A stretch of DNA of 64,000 nucleotides. Origin: Perilla frutescens (taxonomy: Eukaryota > Streptophyta > Magnoliopsida > Lamiales > Lamiaceae). Location: assembly GCA_026008535.1 (NCBI GenBank), contig BRKX01000006.1, positions 46,488,664 to 46,552,663 on the forward strand, written 5' to 3'. The translations under genes and the position numbers were made by a program. Positions 34,043 to 47,573 of this stretch are shown one piece after another. How positions within the stretch are numbered: the stretch's first letter is position 1; each line of letters starts with the position of its first letter. The notes under the pieces are model-generated. The model ran no database searches. It was not told the DNA's origin and saw only the letters and a program-made list of their open reading frames with translations.

Positions 34043-35437
34043 GACATACATATATTTTAATTATGTTTATGATTAGTATTCTAATTTCTACATGATTATA
34101 TTGTATTATATTTTAGTAAATCAACTTCAATCTAATGACAATACGGATTTGAAGTTTCTAAAAATAATATTATTAATTTGTTCAATTTCAAACTTGTGTC
34201 ATTATGATAATTGAAATTATAAAGTTTTAATTAAAATATTTTTTAACATTATTTTTAATAATTTAAGGTTTGATTACAATTTAACTCCCGACATTACGTT
34301 GGAAGCTTTTGATAACCACAAATTAATTTTTAACGTTTGAACGTTTTAATATAAATAACATAATGTTTGAATAGTTACAAACAACAAAACATAACCCAAC
34401 GTTATAAGCAAAAAATGTTATTATGGTTTTCTTGGGTAAAAAATTCATTCCATTATATTGGTTGTCAAACTCACTTGAGAGTAAATGTATATGAAATCGA
34501 TTTGAAGAACATTTTTGTTGAAAATTTTGGGGCATTTATGTTATAACGTTCAAATGTTGATAATTAATTTATAATTATTAAAATATTGAGACCATTTTTT
34601 CTTAAAAAGTTTAACTGTTCGAGTTAAATTATAATTATGAAAATGTTACTCATTTATGTTAAAATATTGAAATATAAAAAAAAGCTGAGAATTAAATTGT
34701 AGTTACTGATATTTGAATTTGAAAGTATTGATTCACATAAATAATTGTGGGATATAAAATCTGATTTGATTTAGAAAGTGAAAAGGCAAGTTTCGTTTTC
34801 AAGAGGAATATTATATAGGGCCCAAAAAATTATTTGATTTAGAAAGTTAAAGCCGCCGGGACCATTAAAGCAATAGTTTCGAATTTTAAAATTTTAAAGT
34901 CCCACTAAACAAGAGAATAAGAAGAAAACAGAAAAATTATGTCATTATTTTTCGCAGGCAACCATCACTTCAGAAGCCTAATATTAATTAATTAAAAATT
35001 CCGACGCCGACACTTTTGTATAGTTGTTTTATTTCCAATGCGTACAACATACTACATACATTCTCCCTCTCCCTCTCCCTCTCATGAACAATTGAACAAT
35101 TATTGATGTACACCAAGCTGATTTGTGAGTGGAAAGAGTTGGCAAGAAAGAGAGGAAAATAGAAGTAAAATTACAATTCATTCCCCAACAGACCATTGTG
35201 TTTCGGGAGTGAGCACGAAGTTTCCATTAGGTCCTTCTCTCCATGTTTCAATTCACGCTCGTTCATTAATAGATTTTATATAAATCTTCATGAGAGATTT
35301 TTACATCGCATAATTTTGACAATTACTGTCCATCGCTGGTGGTCGACATTGATTAAGTTGGATATCCATTACAGTAATTTTGCAACTTCGGATCGAATAC
35401 TTTGTATGTCAAGTACTGGCTCTTGATACCAATTATT
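34043..35437. other. intergenic, no gene seen
   Basis: AT-rich. A short CTCCCT repeat lies at 35059-35083. The stretch 35100-35430 is less AT-rich and is probably internal sequence of a decayed Copia element, since GGCTCTTGATACCA at 35419-35432 is a primer-binding-site word on the minus strand. Confidence 0.4.
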
Positions 35438-36072
35438 GGAATCCATTGCCCGAATTACTATAACAAAATGCACACGTACAAAAGTTAAATACAAAGTTGA
35501 AACTAGTGTCAAACTATGCTTTCAACACACAACAAAAATTTAAAAGAACTTGCACGAAAATATAATTTTAAACCATAAACTTTACAGTTTGTAATTGCCA
35601 CATGATGAAATTTCACTATCACAAGTGATAAAAATACACACAAGTGTTGATTTGGTTTACTTCCACAACAACACTTCTATGAACATACAAGAAACATATT
35701 CTAAGAACAAAACTAGAGCAAATTCTACAATCACTATCTAACACTAAGATAGTACAAAACAACTTTGAATCCTAAACTTACACTTCAACAATCTAATCTA
35801 CATGCATAAACAAAATCATCATCTTTTCGGTTGATTAAAATAATATGAAAGATGTTAAATAGAATGTAGAAGATATTGAAGTAAACTTCAGACTCAAGCT
35901 CTGGATTTTCTCACAATCTATGCTGATATTTTCTCTGTTTGTGTGTCGTCTTCAGGAGTGGAAACTGATACTTATAGATCTCTCCAAGTTGTAACAGTTT
36001 TCCCACGATTCCTCTTGAGTAGTGGAATAATGTTGACTGCTTCCAGCGTTGCATACTTGTCCACGCATAGAC
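35438..36072 (-). mobile_element. decayed Copia-type LTR fragment
   Basis: It lies directly right of a minus-strand TGGTATCAAGAGCC (35419-35432), the primer-binding-site type of Copia elements, so this would be a 5' LTR in minus orientation. It is cut off at 36073 by the gypsy insertion. No partner LTR was recognised. Confidence 0.4.
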
Positions 36073-37321
36073 TGATAAAGCCATGCAAGGCCTTGAAGAA
36101 CTAAACCCGGAGCTTCCATTCAAAGGTCTGATTGCGCGTTTAAGAGCCAAACAACTTCAAAGATATTTTCAAGTATTAATTCGAAGAAAGATTGAAGTTA
36201 GAGAAAAAGGAGTTGGATGCAGCCCCAAATGGATTTCAATGTTATCAATTGAAGATGAAGATCAAGTGCATGAAGATTTTCGGCCTGAAACCACAAGCGT
36301 GAAACCGCATGCGTTTTGGAGCAGATTTTTGGTCTTCCTAAAATTATACTATCGGACTGTACTCCTATACTAACGGACTGCATTCCTATACTATTGCTCT
36401 GTATAGTTATACTATCAGACTATAGTATTATTTTAGACTATAGTTGGATCAGTTTTTATTATTTAATTAATGTAATATTCAGTTTATTGAGTCATAGGTT
36501 GACTAAGCTTTATTTAAGGTAATTTCCTACCTTAATTACAATTCTAGTCTAGGTAATTTTCTAGTTCAATTTTGGACCAGCTTTTTAAATTATTTTTAGG
36601 TCTTATTTTCGTGCCCCCTTAGCCTATAAATAGGGGAACATTGTTTCATTGATACTTGAGACATTGATTAATATTTTGAAGTTTATTTTCAATTGTCTCA
36701 CAATCCTTTGGTTGATCAAACATTTATCAAGTTCTTTAGACCTAGCAAATCTAAAGTCCTATTGCAAAGTCTTTTTAGTTCCATCAAGATCTAGGGGGAG
36801 TGCTAACCAATCCGGAGTTGTTCAATGTAGTCGTGTTTCGTCTCACCGAAGATAGGGTTCGATTGAAGATCCACTTCTTCTACACTTCACATACATCACC
36901 GACGCCGTCTACCAACATCCAGCTTGCCGCCAAACATCCACCATCACGTCGACCACCAATCCGCTGGAATCCTCACCCTTCGACCATCCATCAATCCAAG
37001 TAAGTTTTCCATCTATCTCGCAATCACCAAGCCAAGAATTGAGCCATAACCTTTCACCTATAAATCTGCCGCACGCGCCTTTCCCTTACCTATTTGGTTT
37101 TGTGTTTTGTCTTAGTTGTGTCATTAATCTAGGTATCTTAGTTGTTTAATTATCAAGTCTAAATTCAATCTTGAAATCGAGTCTTATTCATCATGTTTAA
37201 GTCATTTATATCGATTAGTTTAGTCAGATTGAATCCTTCATTCGTCTGACATTGTTCGAGTCCTTAAGTCTTCCGCTAGCGTCTCTTGATTTAGCTTAGG
37301 TACATCGTCCGGACCACATCA
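36073..37321 (+). repeat. gypsy 5' LTR
   Basis: Starts TGATAAAGCCATGCAAGG, ends GGACCACATCA. An apparent 96-codon ORF in it (36083-36373) recurs in the other copies and is LTR sequence, not a gene. A TATAAATAGGGGAAC box (36625-36639) is the likely promoter. Confidence 0.85.
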
Positions 37322-38330
37322 TAAATTTGGCATCAGAGCCACATCAGCATAGCTGGTCATGGTTCAATCCGACGTGTCATCCTACGTGTCTCTTATTGTC
37401 CTACGTGTCATTGAGTTGTAATAGCTTAGTCATTCATTAAAAAAAGATTTGATTCGTTTCTTTTTACGTTCAGTTCATTTTTGTCTTCCTAGTGTGTTAC
37501 TCTTCCTGTTCTAGCCGAGTTTGAGCTATATTGCAGTAAAAAAAATCTGCAATTATTTATTTCGATATCTCTATTTCTTTTAGGTTGTTTTAGACTATTT
37601 CCTTCCATAATAGATAACTTAGACTATTTAGATTGTGTCCATCTAGGTGAAACACATCCAAATAGATACTACATTATCTATTTCTTTTCTTTCCTTATCT
37701 AGTCTTATTTCACCCTAATCTTTCTCCACCTACCTTATCCCTTCCATACCCACTATTTTCGACCCCATCTCCAACAAGGGATCGAAATTTATACCCTATA
37801 GCATCCTATACCACCGTGTGCACCATACACCCGTACACCATACACCCATACACCTACTCTCTATACCAAATACAGTCGGTCCACATACACCCACTTACTC
37901 GATCATACTCCATCCACTACAGCATTCTATAGTGGTTTTTTATCTACTAATTTGAATTTGATCAACACTACATTCACCACACATATACGTGCACTTATCT
38001 TTGAGTGCTACACACGAGGGGTAAAATCAGAGTGAAAACATGAGTGATCGTGAGATTGTGAGGTCCATACCTTGTTTCCTTCACGTTTGTTCATTTCGCA
38101 GGTACTATGAAGAAAGGTACCAACCCATAATAGTCTATACCACCACTGGACGAACCCAGGTCGCCAAATATACCCGCAGACCAGTCCTACTCATCTAACA
38201 TAGTATAGGATACCAAGTATCACTTTGATACTATGGCACAGTACTTTGAGCGATAGAATCGTCTACTGAAGGATAATCTTGGCAATCAAGTCGCCACTTT
38301 GACAGAAGAGCTCGCGAGGATTAAAGCTCA
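37322..38330. other. gypsy leader region
   Basis: Primer-binding site, then untranslated leader with no long frame. Repetitive CACC/CCATACACC words occur at 37795-37870. Confidence 0.5.
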
Positions 38331-38335
38331 GTCAA

Positions 38336-40686
38336 TTGCACCACAAAGAAGTCCAAGAAAACACAATGAGACAACCCGAGCCTCAAGAAAACATAGCGAG
38401 GCAACCTGAGCCTCAAGGAGCCACGACAGGCCGACCCGAACCTCGAAAGGCCGCACCAAGACAGCCCGAACATCATGCATTTGAGGGAGATGATGACGGA
38501 CACGAGTCTGATACAACTAGTGAGTACGAAATTGATTTCGTACCACTGAGAAGGGGAAATCACCGTTATCAACCCTGAGCACCTTACCGACGCGCATTCC
38601 GCATTGAGATACTGAGATTTGAAAATGCTGACATGGTGAACAACATCAAGACCACTATTTCAGAGTTCGAGGGATTACATGACCCTGATGTGTACCTCGA
38701 TTGGGAGAGGAAAGTCAATAAGATTTTCGAATGTTATGACTTTTCCGAGCTGAAAAAGGTGCAACTCGCATCCCTTGAATTTAAGGGATATGCAGCGACT
38801 TGGTGGGAGAATCAGCAAGCTAAGAGATACCATGATCGATATCTGCCTATCGATACATGGCAAGAGATGAAAGACATCTTGCGATGACGTTTTATACAAG
38901 TACACTATGAGCGAGAGCTAGAGAAGAAGCTGAATCGCATAAAACAAGACACCCGTTCAATTTAGGAGTATCACAAGAAACTCGAGAGAGCACTAAATTG
39001 AGTTGGAAAAGAAGAGTCCCTCAACGCCACAATTATCTGGTGTTGAAGGCATGAACCCGGATATTTCCTGTGAAGTCGAACTGAAGAACTTTTCTAGCAT
39101 TGAAGAGATAGTGCACTATGCAGCAATCATCAAACGACAGCTAAGGAAAGGACGACGCTGATCTATGCATAGTGCAGCCCCTACACACCCGTCTTGGGAC
39201 CACAACATGTCATCCACATCATCCACAGAGGCCTCACGGACGATAGTTGCTACCGAGCACCCGTTCATTGATTTGATCATAGTATACCACAGACAAGCCG
39301 TAGACTCGAGTCTACACCGCCCACACAACCTAGGCCGCCTCCTACATAGTCAAATCCACTTGTGCAGCCACCTATAACAGCCCCTCCACGAGCCCGTGAC
39401 ATTCAGTTTCACAAATGCTAAGGATGGGGCCATTTTCAAGCCCAGTGTCCGAACAGATAAGTTATATTCTTGTCTGAGCAAAATGAACTCGAATCAGCTA
39501 GCGATGATGAACTGGAGCACCCCATAGGTGACGCCAGTAAAGAAGAGAAGGATGATGATGCTGAGCTTGAAGAGGTCATCCCGGATGCGCCAATTGTCAG
39601 TTTAGTTACCATCCGGAGCCTTAACATCATTCGAGAAGAAGAACAAGATCACCAACGGAAAAACATCTACTACATTGTGCGATGATCAAGAACCAATCGT
39701 GCTCTATGATTATTGATAGTGGCAGTGTCAACAATGCCATTAGTCAATATGCAGCAGAGAAACTCGTCCTGACGGCACAGAAACATCCAAAGCCATATCG
39801 TCTGCAGTGGCTTACAGAAAGAGGTGAAGTCCGCATACTCTACCAGGTCAGTGTCGAGTTTTTAATTGGTAAATTCTCTGACACTGTGTTGTGTGACGTT
39901 ATCCCTATGGATGCGGCACATTTGTTGTTGGGTAGACCGTGGTAATTTGACAGGTGTGCAATCCATGATGGAGGTCTGAACACGTGCACCGTGAAACACA
40001 ATGGCCGAACTTGCATCTTAAAGTCATTGGCCCCGAAAGCCATTACCGAGGATCAGCAATGCATGCAAGAGAGGTTCAAAGAAGATAGGGAGAAGCAGGC
40101 AACGATTACTGCCGTGAAACAGGCCGTCGACATCAAGTCCGCCGCCGTGCAGCCTCGGTCCGCCACCGGACAGCCGGTGTCCGCCAACCCAACCCCTTCA
40201 ATTCAGTCTTGCTTAGACTCCTCCAAGAAGGATTTAGCATCCGGATCTGCTGCAAACAAAGTAAAATTTCGCAATTTATTATTTTCTGTCAAAGGAGTCA
40301 ACAAGGCAATTAACACAGGTTTGTCTCTTGTGCCAAAAACATATAAGAACATTGCTACTAATCTGTTTTCTTTGCCTAGTGTTGTACAGTCAATGAGGGA
40401 TAGGTTCAAAGTTGTGATCACATTCCATCCCGAAGTCGCTTTGCCAAAATGTCTATCCTACTACATGAGCCATGAAGAGATGAAAAGGAATGAACGACCA
40501 GTCAAGGTTTGTCTGCAAGGGGCGTATGTTGCATGGTATAGACGAGAGCCTGATTTAATTTGCATGGATTTACCTAGTAAGAATAAGAGTTCTTCCATTT
40601 TTAATGTCGCTAATTTATTTCCTTTTTCTACAGTTGAGTTCGCCCAAGATGAAGCCTTGAATTGTAGGACCAATTCCTTTCAGTAG
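38336..40686 (+). pseudogene. gypsy gag and protease, with deleted pol
   Basis: The gag core at 38633-38887 contains ISEFEGLHDPDVYLDWERKV and KGYAATWWENQQAKR, typical of chromovirus gag. Stop codons follow. A zinc-knuckle remnant (KCxGWGHFQAQCPN) lies at about 39413-39455, followed by an acidic linker. The protease at 39682-39945 has IIDSGSVNNAIS (the DSG active site) and ends DAAHLLLGRPW. Next come the protease-RT linker (LPKCLSYYMSHEEMKRNE) and then, directly, a C-terminal tail with IFNVANLFPFS and RTNSFQ, as at the end of chromovirus polyproteins. RT to integrase is therefore deleted. Several stops; non-functional. Confidence 0.82.
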
Positions 40687-40693
40687 GGAGGAA

Positions 40694-43182
40694 CGATAAA
40701 GCCATGTAAGGCCTTGAAGAACTAAACTCGGAGCTGCCATTCAAAGGTCTGATTGCGCGTTTAAGAGCCAAACAACTTCAAAGATATTTTCAAGTGTTAA
40801 TTCGAAGAAATATTGAAGTTGGAGAAAAAGGAGTTGGATGCAGCCCCAAATGGATTTCAATGTTATCAATTGAAGATGAAGATCAAGTGCATGAAGATTT
40901 TCGGCCTAAAACCACAAGCATGAAACCGTATGCGTTTTGGAGTAGATTTTCTGTCTTCCTAAAATTATACTATCGGACTGTACTCCTATACTAACTAACT
41001 GCATTCCTATACTATTGCTTTGTATAGTTATACTATCAGACTATAATATTTAATTTAATTATCTTACACTATAGTTGGATCAGTTTTTATTATTTAATTG
41101 ATGTAATTTTCAGATTTATTGAGTCATAGGTTGACTATGCTTTATTTAAGGTAATTTCCTACGTTAATTGGAATTCTAGTCTAGGTAATTTTCTAGTTCA
41201 ATTTTGGACCAGTTTTTTTAATTATTTTTAGGTCTTATTTTCGTGCCCCTTTAGCCTATAAATAGGGGAACATTATTTCATTGATATTTGAGACGTTGAT
41301 TAATATTTTAAAATTTATTTTCAATTGTCTCACGATCCTTTGGTTGATCAAACATTTATCAAGTTCTTTAGACCTAGCAAATCTAAAGTCCTAATGCAAA
41401 CTCTTTTTAGTTCCATCGATATCTAGGGGGAGTGCTAACTAATCCGGAGTTGTTCCACGTAGTCATGTTTCATCTCACCGAAGACGGCGTTCGATTGAAG
41501 ATCCACGTCTTCTACACTTCTCATACATCGTCGACGCCATCTACCAACATCCAGCTTGCCGCCGAACATTCACCATAAAATCGACCACCAACCCACCGGA
41601 ATCATCACCCTTTGACCATCCATCAATCCAAGTAAGTTTTCCATCCATCTCGCCATCACCAAGCCAAAAATCGAGCCATAACCTTTCGCCTACAAATCTG
41701 CCGCACGCGTCTTTCCCTTACCTATTTGGTTTTGCATTTTGTCTTAGTTGTGTCATTAATCTAGGTATCTTAGTTGTTTAATTATGATAAAGTCATGCAA
41801 GGCCTTGAAGAACTAAACCTGGAGCTACCATTCAAAGATCTGATTGTGCGTTTAAGAGCTAAACAACTTCAAAGATATTTTCAAGTGTTAATTCGAAGAA
41901 AGATTGAAGTTGGAGAAGAAGGAGTTGGATGCAACCCCAAATGAATTTCAATGTTATCAATTGAAGATGGAGATCAAGTGCATGAAGATTTTCGGCCTGA
42001 AACCGCAAGCGTGAAACCGCATGCGTTTTGGAGCAGATTTTCGGTCTTCCTAAAATTATACTATCGGACTGCATTCCTATACTATTGCTCTGTATAGTTA
42101 TACTATCAGACTATAGTATTATTTTAGACTATAGTTTGATCAGTTTTTATTATTTAATTGATGTAATTTTTGGATTTATTGAGTCATAAGTTGATTATGC
42201 TTTATTTAAGGTAATTTCCTACCTTAATTAGAATTCTAGTCTAGATAATTTTCTAGTCCAATTTTGGACTAGTTTTTTTTAATTATTTTTAGGTCTTATA
42301 TTTGTGCCCCTTTAGCCTATAAATAGGGGAACATTGTTTCATTGATATTTGAGACGTTGATTAATATTTTGAAGTTTATTTTCAATTGTCTCACGATCCT
42401 TTGGTTGATCAAACATTTATCAAGTTCTTTAGACCTAGCAAATATAAAGTCCTATTGCAAACTCTTTTTAGTTCCATCGAGATCTAGTGGGAGTCAATCC
42501 ATAGTTGTTCGACATAGTCGTGTTTCATCTCACCGAAGACGGGGTTCAGTTGAAGATCCACTTCTTCTACACTTCACATACATCGCGGACGCCATCTACC
42601 AACATCCAGCTTGTCACTGAATGTTCACCATCACGTCGAACACCAATCTGTTGGAATCTTCACCCTTCAACCATCCATCAATCCAAGTAAGTTTTCCATC
42701 CATCTCGCCATCACCAAGCCAAGAATCGAGCTATAATCTCTCGCCTACAAATTTGTCGCACGCGTCTTTCCCTTACCTATTTGGTTTTGTGTTTTGTCTT
42801 AGTTGTGTCATTAGTCTAGGTATCTTAGTTTTTTAATTATCAAGTCTAAATTCAATCTTGAAATCGAGTTTTATTCATCGTGTTTAAGTCGTTTACATCG
42901 ATTAGTTTAGTCAGATTGAATCTTTCATTCGTCTGACATTGTTCGAGTCTTTAAGTCATCCGCTAGCGTCTCTTGATTTGGCTTAGGCACATCATCTGGG
43001 TCACATCAAATTATCAAGTCTAAATTCAATCTTGAAATATAGTCTTATTCATCGTGTTTAAGTCATCTATATCAATTAGTTTAGTCAGATTGAATCCTTC
43101 ATTCGTCTGACGTTGTTCGAGTCCTTAAGTCTTACGCTAACGTCTCTTTATTTGGCTTAGACACATCGTCCGGGTCACATCA
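40694..43182 (+). repeat. gypsy 3' LTR, split at 41784
   Basis: Copy runs 40694-41784 and resumes at 43009, ending GGGTCACATCA at 43182. Its first base pair is CG rather than TG. Confidence 0.82.
41785..43008 (+). mobile_element. solo LTR of the same gypsy family, nested in the 3' LTR
   Basis: It begins TGATAAAGTCATGCAAGG and ends GGGTCACATCA. It is flanked by the 5-bp duplication AATTA (41780-41784 and 43009-43013). The host LTR resumes exactly where it was cut. Confidence 0.85.
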
Positions 43183-44310
43183 TGAACTCCAACATTGCAT
43201 AACTGTTGCAGTAACCTACGACCAGATCATACCAACATGAAGAGAGATATCATGGTTCCTGAAAAATAGGAAGAAACTTTGACTATTTCAAAGTTAAGTT
43301 TATTCACGATCTAAACTACCTATATTCACTAATTCAAAACCAAATTACGTGGATGTTAGTGCAATATTTTAGCACTAAGTGTTTTTTTATTCTCATGATA
43401 TTTATGGTGTTGGGGTTTTTTCGAATTGAATCACCACAAGATCTATTTGGATGCTCGTTAATCCTAACTCATGTAAATCATATTTTATGTATGTGATGTT
43501 AATTATTAACCCTAATTGAATTAATATATAAGTTGTAATTTTCGAATCTACAAAATTGCGGAAACATAGAATCAATCGAAAATTAAAATTATGATTCAAG
43601 TTAGGTTGATCATGAGATTAAAGGTCTAATCTCGTTGTTGAAGCAGTATGGATCGGGGCCCCTAACACAGTGCAATTCTACTCCTTGATCTTCTGATGTA
43701 TTCACGAACTGTGTCTAGTTACAGGGTGTGTCGCATACTTCTAAACAGATGTGAATACTATGGGGATCAAGAGAGCACAAAAAATGAGTTGATTTCTGTT
43801 ACCCTAATTTTCGAACCCGCATTTCTTATTTAAAGGGAGGTGGCCAAAAATTAGGTCTCCAAACCTTACTGGGTTTGGGCCTCTCACTCTTGTTCCATCC
43901 TCAATCCACTAAGGCTAAAACAAAGATCTAGAAGAATATTAAATTGGTCTGCTAATTTATTTAATTTCTAATATTCACAACTTAGGATATAATTAAATAA
44001 ATTAAGTATTATTTTTATCCCACAAAAAAAATAATATTGATCTACCAATTTAATACATATTTACGAATATGATTTCTTCTTTAGTTCAGTCATTCTCCTT
44101 GTTTAAGGTATGATGTCTGTTTATTAATTATGTAAGCTTCTGACAACTATAATTAACTAACATCTCATTCCTAAAGGAGTACTACACAAGATTTATCATG
44201 TACATAAATAAATTCCACCTGCAGGGTTTCAAATGAACTTTATGTTTCCTCAATGAGACATCATCAACCTGGTGCACCAGGACACATTGGTCATATATAA
44301 TGCATGACCC
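43183..44310. other. decayed LTR-like sequence, no gene
   Basis: From 43408 (TGTTGGGGTTTTTTCGAATT) the sequence has the character of a Copia-type LTR and seems to continue after the inserted Copia-2 at 49631-49866. Boundaries and partner were not found. Confidence 0.35.
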
Positions 44311-44620
44311 TGTTCGATTTGATAATCATGCATCGAAAGAAAGAGAGTAAAAAATATCTGAAATTCAAATTCAATATCAAAATATTCAATACAATCAAAT
44401 GTGAGTTGTGTTTCTTCTATTTATACTAGGTTAGTATATGATGTAATCTACAGTACACATTTTCGATCCTTGTGACAGCTAATCAACGGTGGTCCATGAT
44501 CTAATGCATATACACGTGGACAGCTACTGCAAGCTACGTACTCCGCTGAATCAATACGCATGCATGAAAATAAAGATGCAGCTCCTATGCATGCATGCTG
44601 TGCTGTGCATGCGTTCAACA
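44311..44620 (-). repeat. Copia-2 3' LTR
   Basis: TGTTCGATTTG...GTTCAACA; pairs with 49321-49630. Confidence 0.93.
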
Positions 44621-45314
44621 CCTCCCCGCAGGCTCGACGCGGTGTAAATCACCAAGATAGAGCCTGAAGAGAAGCAAATGGAAGCGAGGCCCGGATAGAG
44701 ACTTGGTAAACAAGTCTGCGAGCTGGGAGATAGAAGGAACATAAGCGGGAGCGATGAAACCTTCTTGGAAGTGAAAACGAGCGAAGTGACAGTCAATATC
44801 AAGATGTTTTGTGCGCTCATGATAGACTTGATTCTGGGATATCTGAATGGCCGCTTGATTGTCACAATTGGTAGGAATAGGAAGCTGAAGAGGAATAAAG
44901 AAATCGCGCAGCACATATGAAAGCCAGAGGAACTCCCGAGTAGTGAAACTCAAACTTCGGTACTCGGCTTCAGCGGTGGAAAGAGAAATGGTGTCCTGCT
45001 TTTTACATTTCCATGAAACGAGACAATAACCTAAAGTGATGCAATAACAAGTAAGGAAGTGCCGTGTATCAACGCACGCACCCCAATCAGCATCGCAATG
45101 GGCATGGAGCTCAAAAGTAGGAGACTAACTGTAGAAAAGACCTAATGAGGGAGTCCCTTTTAGATACCGCAAGACATGCAAGGCAGCATCCCAGTGGTCT
45201 TGTGTAGGGGAATTAATAAATTGACTCAGCTGTTGTTGGACCACATAAGAGATGTCTGGCCTGGTAAGATTCAAGTACAGAAGCTTTCCAACTAGGCGTC
45301 TATAAGAATCGATC
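44615..45314 (-). pseudogene. Copia-2 RNase H region
   Basis: After a frameshift near 45315 the frame continues with YRRLVGKLLYLNLTRPDIS and SWKCKKQDTISLSTAEAEYR. It then has NCDNQAAIQISQNQVYHER, TKHLDIDCHFAR and QLADLFTKSLSG, the usual Copia RNase H motifs, and stops next to the 3' LTR. One further stop lies near 45128. Confidence 0.85.
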
Positions 45315-47573
45315 TCAAGGAAAAGAACACCCCTTTTTCTGCAGAGTGAGCCCAGAGGGAAAAGGAGTACTGGCAGGGCGACTACCTCTCATCCCTGTTA
45401 TCTCAGGCAGATCCAAAATATATTTCCTCTGATACAAGTATGTGCCTGCAGCAGAACGAGCGACTTCTATGCCCAAGAAAAACTTAGCCTCTCCCAGGTC
45501 CTTGATTGTAAAGGCAGTGTGCAAAGACTGCTTGACTAGAGATATTTTATCAAGAGAAGGCCCTAGAAGTAGTATATCGTCAACATAAACCAAAAGAGCA
45601 ATGAATGCATCACCTGATCCTCTAAGATAGAAGCAGTGATCACTTTGTGACTGAACAAAACCAAGAGAATGGAGATGTTTTCCCAACTCATGATTCCACT
45701 CCCGGGAGGCCTGCTTCAATCCATAGAGGCTTTTAACAAGCTTGCAAACATCACCTGGCTTGCCCTTGGTATAGCCCTGTGGCAAATGCATATAGATCTC
45801 ATCAGATAATATCCCATGAAGGAAAGCATTATTTATATCGATCTGATGAAGGTGCCAGGAGTATTGAGTAGCAATGGCAAAGAATAAACGAACTGTCACC
45901 ATCTTTGCAACGGGTGAGAAGACCTCATGATAGTCTACTCCTAATGCTTGATTGTAGCCTTTGGCAACAAGTCGTGCCTTGAAACGTTCAACAGTGCCAT
46001 CTGCCTTCAATTTAACTTTGAAGACCCACTTAGAACCAATAGCTGTCTTTCCAGTGGGTAATTGAACCACTTCCCAGGTCTTATTCTCCTCTAGAGCTTG
46101 CAATTCGTGTCTCATAGCTTCTATCCATTCTGGAGCTTTATAAACATCCCCATAGCTTATAGGTTCCTTGATCATCTGAACATTCATCAAAAAACCAGTG
46201 AATGTGGGAGTAAAAATGGGTGAAACATAGTAGGGAAAAGTATAAGGAGTAAGACTAGAGATAGGTTCAGGAATTTCTGTAGTAAGAGAAGAATTACAAA
46301 CATAATCCTGCAAATAAGCAGGTGGTTGACAAATTCGATGACTCCTTCTGAGAATAGGCTTATCATCTGGTGGGTTTAAACCACTGCTATCATGCTCAGA
46401 CATGGATTCCTCAGTAGAAGAATCCACTCTGTCACCAACACTAATGTAATCTGAAATAGGTTGGGTTGGCAATGTATGTGAGGGTGTGGTATCTGTATCA
46501 AGAAAGATAGGTTCTGAAAAGCTTGTGAAAGGTAAGGTTGTAGGCTTAGATTCTTGTAAAGGAAAACAAGAAGATTCAAAAATCACATCCCTACTAGTGC
46601 ACACCTTCAGGCTCACCAGATCATAGATGGTGTATCCCTTACTGTGAGGAGAGTATCCTAGAAATATACATGCCCTGCTCCTTGCATCAAATTTGGACTT
46701 ATAAGGTAGCACATTTCCCATGTGAACCAGACACCCAAAAGGCTGTATGTGAGCTATCTGTGGAGCTTTCCCAAATAACACCTCATAAGGAGACTGCCAC
46801 CCTAGCACAATGGAAGGCAATCTATTGATAAGCCAGGTAGCATAAAGTATTGCATAAGGCCAAAAATTAGAAGGGAGCTTACTCTGAAACATAAGAATCC
46901 TTGCCACTTGCAATAAATGTCTATGCTTCCTCTCTACCACCCCATTTTGCTGTGGGGAGTAGGGACAGGATCTTTGATGTAGAATACCTTGCTCTTGAAA
47001 TAAAGTCTGGATGTTGTGATTGATAAACTCTCCCACATTATCTGTCCTTATGTGCTTAATCCTTTTTTGAAATTGAGTTTCTACCATATTTATATAGCTC
47101 TTCATCAACAACCAGACTTGAGCCTTTGATATGAAAAGATATGTCCAAGTAGCCCTGCTATGGTCCTCCACCACTGTCAGGAAATAAGAAGTCCCTGTAA
47201 TGTTGTCTTGTGTACATGGTCCCCATACATCCATGTGAACCAGGTCAAATGCTTCTTCTCTTCTTCTGTGTAGCAAAGGAAATGGATTCCTTTGTTGTCT
47301 AGCTTTATGACAGACTATGCAAGATTTAATGAGCTCCAATTCTTCTGTTCTCAGTCTTTTCTTAGAATCAGTCAAGTGTTCCATAGCTTGGACAGAAGGA
47401 TGCCCTAACACCTCATGGAGCTTTACACTATTATTGGTATCAATACACACTGAGTTAACTCTTCCAGTCTCAGCTACTTCTTGTGGAAACACATATAAGG
47501 CCCCTTTCAACTTGCAAATTCCAAGCACATTATCAGTTTCTCTTTTCTGAACCAAGCAATGTGATGCTAAAAA
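45315..47573 (-). pseudogene. Copia-2 integrase and reverse transcriptase
   Basis: A 746-codon open stretch. The integrase zinc-binding part is at its N-terminus (LHEVLGHPS ... CIVCHKA, the HHCC set). The catalytic core has HMDVWGP, IRTDNVGEF and NGVVERKHR (D, D, E). The reverse transcriptase has KWVFKVKLKADGTVERFKAR, NNAFLHG, KLVKSLYGLKQASREW and LLVYVDDILLLG (the YVDD box), then FFLGIEVARS. Only an in-frame stop just upstream (47574-47576) separates it from the protease part, and a frameshift near 45315 from RNase H. Confidence 0.92.

Larger units (their letters stand above)
36073..43182 (+). mobile_element. gypsy (chromovirus-like) LTR retrotransposon, gag-protease remnant only
   Basis: A 1.25-kb 5' LTR (36073-37321) is followed by the primer-binding site TGGCATCAGAGCC (37328-37340) and a 3.3-kb internal region with gag, zinc knuckle and protease remains. 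A purine-rich tract AGTAGGGAGGAAC (40682-40694) precedes the 3' LTR. The 3' LTR (40694-43182) is split by another LTR of the same family at 41785-43008. Reverse transcriptase, RNase H and integrase are missing. Flanks TAGAC and TGAAC do not give a clear duplication. Confidence 0.85.

Noticed and set aside
36083..36373. 96-codon ORF starting MQGLEELNPELPFKGLIARL
   Set aside because: The same sequence recurs at about 40700 and 41795; it is LTR sequence of the gypsy element, not a gene.
36068..43187. Target-site duplication of the full gypsy element (TAGAC / TGAAC)
   Set aside because: Only three of five bases agree, so not claimed.
47317..47550. + strand ORF opposite the Copia-2 integrase
   Set aside because: Shadow of the minus-strand coding sequence.
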